Virus record (IMG/VR): IMGVR_UViG_3300023180_000155
Coordinates: 1-38,460 of that record
Source: a virus
DNA length: 38,460 nucleotides
Direction: 5' to 3' (one strand)
Position 1 is the first letter of the stretch; every line of letters starts with the position of its first letter. The notes under the pieces are model-generated. The model worked only from the letters and a program-made list of their open reading frames with translations. It was not told the origin of the DNA and did no database searches. The position numbers and the translations under genes are program-made. This document shows positions 32,389-38,460 of the stretch, piece by piece.

Positions 32389-32794
32389 TAAGACTAGTAC
32401 AAAGGCAGAGTGTTGGGCAAATGCGAGTGAGACATTGAAGCGTTATCGTGAGAAGCTACTGGAAGCGGTGAAGCGGGGGGATACGTTTATTAATTTGATT
32501 AGGATATTGGAGCATGATCGTGAGATGGTACTGGAAGCGGTGCGAGCGAACGGGTATGCGTTGGTTACTTTGAGTGATGAGTTGCGTGGGGATCGGGAGG
32601 TGGTACTGGAAGCGGTGAAGCAGGATGGGAGTGCGTTGCAGTTTGCGAGTTATGAATTAAAAAATGATCGTGAGTTCATCTTAGCAGCGGTTCGACAGAA
32701 TGCGAGCGCGTTGGGGTGGGTTAGTGAGGAAATGCAAATTGACATGGTGCAAGGGTGGGCTAAGTGTATGGAACAGGAGTTAAAAAATGATTGA
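32381..32794 (+). CDS. DUF4116 repeat protein D
   Basis: A 137-residue paralogue with cap MIDKTSTK. The first repeat is truncated internally, the second (24-47) is diverged (GDTFINLIRILEHDR), and three further units (48-72, 73-97, 98-122) fit well. The tail MVQGWAKCMEQELKND resembles that of protein C. The start overlaps protein C by 8 bp. The partial decay of two repeats suggests either diversification of the binding surface or loss of function. Confidence 0.8.
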   Translation: MIDKTSTKAECWANASETLKRYREKLLEAVKRGDTFINLIRILEHDREMVLEAVRANGYALVTLSDELRGDREVVLEAVKQDGSALQFASYELKNDREFILAAVRQNASALGWVSEEMQIDMVQGWAKCMEQELKND

Positions 32795-33029
32795 TATGAT
32801 AACTTATTGGCAAGTGGGGGTATTTAGTATAGTGTATTGGGGTTCGTTGATGGGGGCCGTGGGGTTTGTTATTGCCGGCCCGGATTTAGACGAAAACGAT
32901 CGAACCTTAGGCGGAGTATGCTACAACGTTTTAGTACGTCTTTTACTGGCTGCGGTTGCGTTAGTGGTGTGGTATTACGTCTTCACATTTATTTTGTTTT
33001 TATTCTTTGAAACATTGGGAGCGTTGTAA
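32787..33029 (+). CDS. Small two-helix membrane protein
   Basis: An 80-residue protein with one hydrophobic helix at about residues 10-29 (VGVFSIVYWGSLMGAVGFVI) and a second at about 50-76 (LLLAAVALVVWYYVFTFILF). A short acidic loop between them holds DLDENDR. It overlaps DUF4116 D by 8 bp. It could alter the host membrane, for example in superinfection exclusion, or anchor replication. Neither is shown. No family was recognised. Confidence 0.65.
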   Translation: MIDMITYWQVGVFSIVYWGSLMGAVGFVIAGPDLDENDRTLGGVCYNVLVRLLLAAVALVVWYYVFTFILFLFFETLGAL

Positions 33030-33030
33030 G

Positions 33031-33312
33031 ATGAGTGACGATATAAGATCGCATAACATTGGTGCGTCGGACTATTCCAAGTACAAAATACAGCCATGGG
33101 ATATTTGGCTTGAGTACAATTTAAATCCGTGGGACGCTGATATTGTTAAACGTGTGCTACGCAACAAACCGGGTGAGCGACGACTGGATTATGAGAAGAT
33201 CATCCATGTGTGCCAAGAGCGTATTCGGCAAATAGATGAAGCTACTCAGATGGGATTTGGGGATGTGTCCATTGCGTTATTGAAACAAGTGTCGGAGGAT
33301 AAAAAATGCTAA
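33031..33312 (+). CDS. DUF3310 family protein
   Basis: A 93-residue protein taken from ATG 33031, just after the stop of the membrane protein gene; a longer start at 33007 would overlap that gene. SDYSKYKIQPWDIWLEYNL, then IVKRVLRNKPGERRLDYEKI, matches the DUF3310 pattern (Y...I.pwd...GN..KY..R...K...DL.KA). Such proteins are common in phage replication clusters and have been labelled nucleotide kinase, without firm proof. It overlaps DUF4116 E by 7 bp. Confidence 0.75.
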   Translation: MSDDIRSHNIGASDYSKYKIQPWDIWLEYNLNPWDADIVKRVLRNKPGERRLDYEKIIHVCQERIRQIDEATQMGFGDVSIALLKQVSEDKKC

Positions 33313-33878
33313 CAAAAACAAAACTAATAGAACTTTTACAAACCTGCAAGATTTTTAAACCAGAATTTTTACACGAATCAGATGTAGACCCGAAGTTTTT
33401 GTCAGACCCAGAGGTAATGCTACTGGCAATGAAACGCGCCTCAGACAGTATCAGTGAGGCAAGCGAGGAATTGCAGGCTGATAAAGAGTTTATGCTGGAA
33501 GCGGTGAAACAGGATGGGCGGGCGTTAGCGTATGCGAGTGAGACATTGAAGGGTGATAAAGAGGTGGTGCTGGAAGCGGTGAAACGGGATGGGATGGCGT
33601 TAGCGTATGCGAGTAGGGAATTACTTGATGATAAAGAAGTTGTACTGGCAGCGGTGAGGCAGGATGGGAATGCGTTGCTGTTTGCGAGTGAGGAATTAAA
33701 AAACAATCCGTCGGTAGCGTTTGAAGCTATGAAAAATGACGTGTACGCCTGTAGGTACGTCGGCAAAGAGTTAGTCGAGGATATAGTAAGTGTACTAGAG
33801 CACTGGGCACAGGGTATGCCTACAGTTTGGGCAGAAGCATTGGAAGAAAATGGCTGGATGAGAGGGTGGGTTCGATAA
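33306..33878 (+). CDS. DUF4116 repeat protein E, with a different N terminus
   Basis: A 190-residue protein. Residues 1-33 (MLTKTKLIELLQTCKIFKPE...) are unrelated to the caps of A to D. Five repeats follow (about 34-60, 61-85, 86-110, 111-135, 136-160), and a 30-residue tail ends AEALEENGWMRGWV. It is the most divergent member, but the central three repeats keep the consensus GRALAYASETLKGDKEVVLEA-type. It overlaps the DUF3310 gene and the SNF2 helicase gene (TAATG). Confidence 0.83.
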   Translation: MLTKTKLIELLQTCKIFKPEFLHESDVDPKFLSDPEVMLLAMKRASDSISEASEELQADKEFMLEAVKQDGRALAYASETLKGDKEVVLEAVKRDGMALAYASRELLDDKEVVLAAVRQDGNALLFASEELKNNPSVAFEAMKNDVYACRYVGKELVEDIVSVLEHWAQGMPTVWAEALEENGWMRGWVR

Positions 33879-35383
33879 TGATTAAACCAACTTTAACCTA
33901 TGACCCCTTAACGCAAGAGTATTATTATAAATGCAGTCGAGAAGAGAAGGACATACCAAAACAGTGTCGGATGAAGTGGTCCGCTGGCAACACGGCTTGG
34001 AAAACTAAAGACTGGGCATTGGCCATGAGAGCCGCAGAGCTTTCAGGCATTGGTACCGAGATGTTTAGAGATAAACTTTTACAGCCACCAGCTCGACTCA
34101 CCTTACCAGATTTCTTATACGACTACCAGAAGGAAGGCATCCAAACGATTGTGGCCAATAAAAACTTATTGCTGGCGGACGAGCAGGGCCTAGGTAAAAC
34201 CGTACAAACCATTGAGGCCTTGCGATACATCGACGTCCGACGCATTTTAGTATTGTGTCCGGCCTCACTAAAGTATATGTGGCAAGAGCAATTCGACCAA
34301 TGGTCGGATAACTTACTCACCCAAGTAGTGGCCAACGGTAAGTCGGCAATCGTAGCCACGAACAATGTGGTGATTGCTAACTACGATCTGGTATCCAAAC
34401 GCTATATCTATGAGCAATTGCGGGCATGGTCGCCCGATATGGTGATCTATGATGAAGCGCATTATCTTAAGAACCCCACGTCTAAACGAGCCAAGGCGTC
34501 GTTTCTACTAGGGGCTAGAGCCGACCGGCGGCTGATGCTTACGGGTACCCCTATGCTTAATCGGCCGATAGAGCTTTATAGTATTTTAAGATTTTTAAAA
34601 CGAGAAACGGTTGAGCCATACGACAATTATAAAAAATACGGGTATAAGTTTTGTAACGGTAAAGAGGGCCCGTTTGGTTTTGATGTTAAGGGAGCCAGTT
34701 GTACCGACGAATTGAACTACAGACTCAAACGCACCGTGATGCTACGGCGGTTAAAGAAAGATGTACTTACCGACTTACCAAGCAAGACGATGCAGATTAT
34801 TCCTATGGAGCAAACCAAGGATACCAAAAATATAGTCAAGCAAGAAGGGCTGTTTGATGTGGCCAAGATTTTAGAAAAGCCAGATGCTAACCTTATCGGC
34901 GAGATGGCTACTATTCGGCGAGAGCTTGGAGAAGCTAAGCTGCCACAGAGCATCGGCTACATTAAAGATGTGATGGCGAGCGGCGTTGAAAAGGTTGTGG
35001 TGTTTGCGTACCACAAAGTAGTATGTGAAGGGTTGTACGAAGCGTTTAAAGACGACGGAGCAGTGCTAGTCTATGGCGGTACAGCGTCAACAGATCGCCA
35101 ACGCTACGTTGACCGCTTTCAAAAAGACGCAGACACTAAAGTATTTATCGGCCAGATACAAGCTGCCGGCACTGGGCTTACCCTAACCGCAGCCAGTCAC
35201 GTGGTATTTGTAGAGAACAGCTGGGTGCCCGGAGAGATGGACCAAGCAGTTGACCGGTGCCACCGGATTGGCCAAGAAAATAAAGTAACGGCGCAAGTAT
35301 TGGTTGTTAAGGATAGCATCGACCATGTTATAATGAGGTCTATGTTTTTTAAAAAGAGAAAGATTAAGGAGGTTTTAAAATGA
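33878..35383 (+). CDS. SNF2-like DNA helicase/translocase
   Basis: A 501-residue protein taken from the ATG at 33878, which overlaps the previous stop; a 17-residue longer start exists. Superfamily 2 motifs are present: Walker A ADEQGLGKTVQT (101-108 core), VLCPASL, IYDEAHYLKN with DEAH at 192-195, LTGTPMLN, and the second RecA domain with VFAYHKV, QAAGTGLTLTAASHVVFVE and DRCHRIGQ (459-466). The N-terminal 80 residues resemble HARP-type annealing helicase leaders. It probably remodels forks or promotes strand annealing. The usual SNF2 partner in this phage cassette is a VRR-NUC nuclease, not seen here. Confidence 0.88.
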   Translation: MIKPTLTYDPLTQEYYYKCSREEKDIPKQCRMKWSAGNTAWKTKDWALAMRAAELSGIGTEMFRDKLLQPPARLTLPDFLYDYQKEGIQTIVANKNLLLADEQGLGKTVQTIEALRYIDVRRILVLCPASLKYMWQEQFDQWSDNLLTQVVANGKSAIVATNNVVIANYDLVSKRYIYEQLRAWSPDMVIYDEAHYLKNPTSKRAKASFLLGARADRRLMLTGTPMLNRPIELYSILRFLKRETVEPYDNYKKYGYKFCNGKEGPFGFDVKGASCTDELNYRLKRTVMLRRLKKDVLTDLPSKTMQIIPMEQTKDTKNIVKQEGLFDVAKILEKPDANLIGEMATIRRELGEAKLPQSIGYIKDVMASGVEKVVVFAYHKVVCEGLYEAFKDDGAVLVYGGTASTDRQRYVDRFQKDADTKVFIGQIQAAGTGLTLTAASHVVFVENSWVPGEMDQAVDRCHRIGQENKVTAQVLVVKDSIDHVIMRSMFFKKRKIKEVLK

Positions 35384-36255
35384 ATGTGTTGAGTTTGTTT
35401 GACGGTATGAGTTGTGGCCAAATTGCGCTAGACCGCCTAGGCATAAAAGTAGAAAATTATTATGCCAGCGAGATTGACAAATACGCCATTAAGATTGCTC
35501 AGAAAAACTATCCAAACACTATCCAGTTGGGCGATGTTAAAAACGTAAAGGGTGAAGATTTACCAAATATTGATTTACTTCTGGCAGGTTCGCCTTGTCA
35601 AGGGTTTAGTTTTGCGGGAAAACAGCTGGCATTTGATGACCCTAGATCGGTATTGTTTTTTGAGTTTATTAGGCTATTAGAAGAGTGTAAACCAAAATAC
35701 TTTTTGCTCGAAAATGTACGCATGAAGAAAGAGTATCTTGATGTTATTACAGATTTAGTGGGGGTTGCGCCTATCTTAATTAACAGTGCGCTAGTTAGTG
35801 CGCAAAATCGTCAACGATATTACTGGACTAACTTGCCTGTTGCTGGCCAACCAGAGGACAAGGGTATTGTGCTTGGAGATATTATCTATGATGACACGTA
35901 TAAGGTATTTACGGATGAAAGAATAACCAAAACAAAAAAGGCGACAAAAAATTACGTTCAGTGGGATTTGAGTGGCAAAGGTTATGGGTCTCAAGGAGAT
36001 AGAGCTTACTTCAAAGAAAAAAAGGTAGGTACCTTACCCAAATCAAGTCCCGCTAATAAATCAAATATTGTTTTAGATTATGAAAATGATATTTATAGAC
36101 GCATGCATCCGATAGAGGCTGAAAGATGTCAACAGGTACCCGATAACTATACAAGTGGGGTGAGTGATAATAAGAGACTTGAAATGCTGGGTAACGGTTG
36201 GACAGTAGATGTTATTTGTCACATTTTAAAAGGAGTGCGTGATGGAAGTAATTGA
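35380..36255 (+). CDS. Cytosine-5 DNA methyltransferase
   Basis: A 291-residue protein. Motif I is LSLFDGMSCGQIAL (4-17), motif IV is GSPCQGFSFAG with catalytic Cys 73, motif VI is LLENVRMKK (Glu 111), motif VIII is AQNRQRYYWTN (141-151), and the C-terminal MLGNGWTVDVI is motif X. The target recognition region (about 155-245) is short. No restriction enzyme is nearby, so it likely protects phage DNA or regulates. The ATG overlaps the helicase stop (ATGA). The family call is certain; the recognition site cannot be read. Confidence 0.92.
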   Translation: MNVLSLFDGMSCGQIALDRLGIKVENYYASEIDKYAIKIAQKNYPNTIQLGDVKNVKGEDLPNIDLLLAGSPCQGFSFAGKQLAFDDPRSVLFFEFIRLLEECKPKYFLLENVRMKKEYLDVITDLVGVAPILINSALVSAQNRQRYYWTNLPVAGQPEDKGIVLGDIIYDDTYKVFTDERITKTKKATKNYVQWDLSGKGYGSQGDRAYFKEKKVGTLPKSSPANKSNIVLDYENDIYRRMHPIEAERCQQVPDNYTSGVSDNKRLEMLGNGWTVDVICHILKGVRDGSN

Positions 36256-36598
36256 CCACAGAACAGAAAAACTTAGTAAGATTGTTAAGCTAGAAAAGAA
36301 CCTAGACATGGCTGCTCAATACGCACCTCGACTCGTTAAACGCTTGGGGGTGGGTAGTAAACACGCTTTCCCAAGCTGTTATAGTTTCGACGCAACGTAT
36401 GGGTATTTTGTAGCCAAAGACGGAAGCAAGCTCCCGGGTGCCAGAGTGCATATACACCACAATTTATTGGACTTATCGGTTGTAGAAAACTGGGGGCTAT
36501 CATACATTGACGAGATACTTGACCCAAAGAACCGAGCATTAGATGATCTGGTTAAGCGCATGGCAAATTCGTTTAGAGCAGGGACGCAAGTACTATGA
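36242..36598 (+). CDS. Hypothetical protein of the replication operon
   Basis: A 118-residue protein. ATG 36242 is preferred to GTG 36239 because GGAG is then six bases away. The sequence has LDMAAQYAPRLVKRLGVG near residue 20 and a beta-like middle (CYSFDATYGYFVAKDGSKLP, then RVHIHHNLLD). It overlaps the methyltransferase by 14 bp and the DUF2800 gene by 4 bp, so it belongs to the operon. No family was recognised. Confidence 0.6.
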   Translation: MEVIDHRTEKLSKIVKLEKNLDMAAQYAPRLVKRLGVGSKHAFPSCYSFDATYGYFVAKDGSKLPGARVHIHHNLLDLSVVENWGLSYIDEILDPKNRALDDLVKRMANSFRAGTQVL

Positions 36599-37713
36599 GC
36601 GCACATTCACTATTCGGCGCATCAGCCGCACACATTTGGACTAACTGTACGGCGCAGCCATGCTTGGCTTCACAAGCTAAAACATTTGAGGAGTCAAGTG
36701 ATTATGCTAACGAAGGAACCACGGCGCATAATATAGCCGCCGAGATTTTAAAAGACGTGTTACCACTGAAGTCGGTCGGTACCTTGCCCGACGAGATGAT
36801 CGACGCCATTATGATGTACGTGAACTACGTCCTGCGACACGTTAAGAAAACCAGTAAGCTATATGTAGAGCAACGTATCCGACTCGACTCCATAGACGGT
36901 GGTCACTTTTTTGGCACGGCAGATGCTATTGTTTCGTCCAAGACAACCCTAACGGTTATCGATTTTAAATACGGCCAAGGCATTAGTGTGCAGCCAGAGA
37001 ACAACCCCCAATTGCTTTACTATTTGTTGGGCGCAATAGAGCTTGAGGGGCTTGACATCATGTGCGGTAAAAAGTTTTATGTAGCTATTGTGCAACCGCG
37101 GATGGAGAAAGACCCAATTCGTAAAGTTGAAGTGCCGGCTCGATCGCTGGTTGCGTTCCAAGCGTTTCTCGAAGGAAGGTACGAGAAAGTAAAGGAAGAC
37201 CCAGAATACAACCAAGGCCCATGGTGCCAGTTTTGTAAAGTGAAAGGTGTGTGTCCCGAGCTTAAACGCATTAGCAACGTCACGACTAAAACTGATATTG
37301 AAGGTGATGTTACGTCGTTGCCGGAGGTCGAGCAGTTGAGTATGGAAACAATTAGCAAGGTACTAGAAAATGCCAGTGCTATAAAGAAGTGGTTGACAGC
37401 GGTTGAAGCCTATGGTTATAATCTAGCTTTAGAAGGTTGTGAGATTCCGAGACATAAATTAGTATTAGGTGGCCGAGCCACCCGAAAATGGATTAATGAG
37501 AGTAAAGTTGCAGAAGAATTACAGAGCAAATATGGCCTCGACATATTCGATATTAAACTCAAGTCTCCGGCCCAGATGGAAAAGTTAGTCGATGACAAGG
37601 AGGTTGTGCAACAATATGTAATGGTGCCAGAAAAGAAACCAGTGTTGGTTTCGGACACCGATAAAAGAGAGCCTTACAATTTAGGCAACGAGTTAACAAG
37701 CGTAGTAGATTAA
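36595..37713 (+). CDS. DUF2800 family PD-(D/E)XK nuclease (Cas4/RecB-like)
   Basis: A 372-residue protein. EGTTAHNIAAEIL (40-52) is the conserved N-terminal RecB-nuclease motif. GTADAIV (Asp 110) and VIDFKYGQG (Asp 123, Lys 125) form the catalytic core, and QLLYYLLG with Gln 139 follows. Cys 211, 214 and 220 in WCQFCKVKGVCPEL, with Cys 18 in WTNCTAQ, match the four-Cys iron-sulfur cluster arrangement of Cas4 and AddB. It probably acts as an exonuclease in recombination with the DUF2815 protein. DUF2800, DUF2815 and DNA polymerase often occur together in phage replication modules. Confidence 0.86.
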   Translation: MSAHSLFGASAAHIWTNCTAQPCLASQAKTFEESSDYANEGTTAHNIAAEILKDVLPLKSVGTLPDEMIDAIMMYVNYVLRHVKKTSKLYVEQRIRLDSIDGGHFFGTADAIVSSKTTLTVIDFKYGQGISVQPENNPQLLYYLLGAIELEGLDIMCGKKFYVAIVQPRMEKDPIRKVEVPARSLVAFQAFLEGRYEKVKEDPEYNQGPWCQFCKVKGVCPELKRISNVTTKTDIEGDVTSLPEVEQLSMETISKVLENASAIKKWLTAVEAYGYNLALEGCEIPRHKLVLGGRATRKWINESKVAEELQSKYGLDIFDIKLKSPAQMEKLVDDKEVVQQYVMVPEKKPVLVSDTDKREPYNLGNELTSVVD

Positions 37714-37723
37714 GGAGATTTAA

Positions 37724-38329
37724 ATGGCAAAACAAAGTTATAGAAATAATGTTATCACCCCAGAGGCTAGACTTTCGTACCCCTATGTGGTCGATCAGTT
37801 AGTCACTCAAATTGATGGGCGTGTTGTTGAGAAATGGTGTGTAGACTTGTTGTTTTCTAAAGACACCGACTTGTCCGCATTAGACAACATCGTTAAAGAG
37901 CTAATAAAAGAACAGTGGCCGGATGCTACACCGCAGCTAGTTAAGAAAATCCGAACCCCCTTTAAAGATGGGAACGACAAATTGGATAAAGAGGGTAATG
38001 TTAAACCCGGGTACCATGACACTATTTTTATCACCATTGATACTAAACGATCAGCTCCCGTTTTAAGAGCCGCTAATGGCGAGCCCATGACTGCCGACCA
38101 AGGCCGTGAGGAAATTTACGGTGGTTGTTACGGTCGCGCGTTAGTTAACGGCGGGACTTATGACCACATGGGCAACAAGGGCGTTAAGTTTTATCTATCC
38201 GCTTTGCAAAAAACTCGTGACGGAGAACCGTTGGGCGAGGGCAGCACAACGTCCGAGCAAGTCGATAGACTTATGGACGCGTTTGGCAAGCAAGAGGACG
38301 CAACAGATAACTCAGATTTGTTGAGCTAG
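37724..38329 (+). CDS. DUF2815 family, ssDNA-binding protein
   Basis: A 201-residue protein. LSYPYVVDQL, the KTRDGEPLG turn and GCYGRALVNGGTYDHMGNKGVKFYL are typical of DUF2815, an OB-fold-type ssDNA-binding family. The acidic C-terminal tail (EDATDNSDLLS) is like that of SSB proteins that recruit partners. AAGGAG precedes the ATG. It lies 10 bp after the DUF2800 nuclease and 9 bp before the polymerase gene. Confidence 0.85.
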   Translation: MAKQSYRNNVITPEARLSYPYVVDQLVTQIDGRVVEKWCVDLLFSKDTDLSALDNIVKELIKEQWPDATPQLVKKIRTPFKDGNDKLDKEGNVKPGYHDTIFITIDTKRSAPVLRAANGEPMTADQGREEIYGGCYGRALVNGGTYDHMGNKGVKFYLSALQKTRDGEPLGEGSTTSEQVDRLMDAFGKQEDATDNSDLLS

Positions 38330-38338
38330 GGCGCACTC

Positions 38339-38460
38339 ATGCTATATATCGACTTCGAAACAAGGTCGTATTGCGACCTAACAGCCAGTGGTTCGTGGCG
38401 ATACGCACAAGACCCAACAACCGAGATCTTGTGCATGGCCTACGCTTTCTCAGATACTGA
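38339..38460 (+). CDS. DNA polymerase family A, N-terminal fragment (cut by window end)
   Basis: Forty codons are visible after ATG 38339. MLYIDFETRSYCDLTASGSW, then RYAQDPTTEILCMAYAF, is the DEDD 3'-5' exonuclease motif I with Asp 5 and Glu 7, as found in phage PolA proteins placed next to DUF2815. AGGG lies eight bases ahead. The polymerase domain would lie beyond the window, so the family A assignment rests on the exonuclease start and the operon context. Confidence 0.75.
   Translation, partial: MLYIDFETRSYCDLTASGSWRYAQDPTTEILCMAYAFSDT

Overview
The window looks like most of the genome of a tailed podovirus-type bacteriophage, probably lytic. No ribosomal RNA, tRNA, CRISPR array, integrase or bacterial housekeeping gene was recognised. 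The architecture is two divergent arms. From about 22.99 kb leftwards to 0.95 kb, nearly every gene is on the minus strand and follows the T7-like morphogenesis order: small terminase, large terminase, portal, scaffold, major capsid protein, tail tubular A and B, three internal virion proteins, a T7-type tail fibre, further fibre genes, then a lysis-like cassette. From about 23.6 kb rightwards to the window edge, all genes are on the plus strand: a set of small early-type genes, then a replication operon. The two rightward genes at the far left (an unknown gene and a RuvC-like resolvase) converge on the lysis end. They are probably the tail of the rightward arm in a circular or permuted genome.

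The replication operon is not T7-like. It encodes a prim-pol/VirE-type primase-helicase, a DUF3310 protein, an SNF2-like helicase, a cytosine-5 DNA methyltransferase, a DUF2800 Cas4/RecB-like nuclease, a DUF2815 ssDNA-binding protein and the start of a family A DNA polymerase. The phage is therefore a mosaic: a T7-style virion joined to the DUF2800/DUF2815/PolA replication cassette. No single-subunit RNA polymerase is visible in the window. The host cannot be named from sequence alone; the moderate A+T content and gene content fit an aquatic or environmental Gram-negative host, but that is only an inference.

The 22.99-24.36 kb region divides the arms. It holds candidate leftward and rightward promoters, one small possible gene and a very A+T-rich block. 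That block contains a perfect 30-bp inverted repeat enclosing iteron-like TTTGTAATAC repeats, a plausible replication origin or control region.

The most unusual content is a family of five DUF4116 repeat proteins (26.2-27.1 kb and 31.9-33.9 kb). Each has about five 25-residue repeats, and the genes are threaded between replication genes with overlapping start and stop codons. Other notable items are a tail fibre whose distal half is an RCC1-type beta-propeller, a short protein resembling a reduced DnaN sliding clamp, a signal-peptide-bearing staphylococcal-nuclease homologue in the lysis region, a DUF5675 protein with an L,D-transpeptidase-like His/Gly-Cys signature, and a possible permuted papain-like protein between terminase and portal. 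A run of unrecognised genes (27.1-29.7 kb) is probably host-takeover or accessory content.
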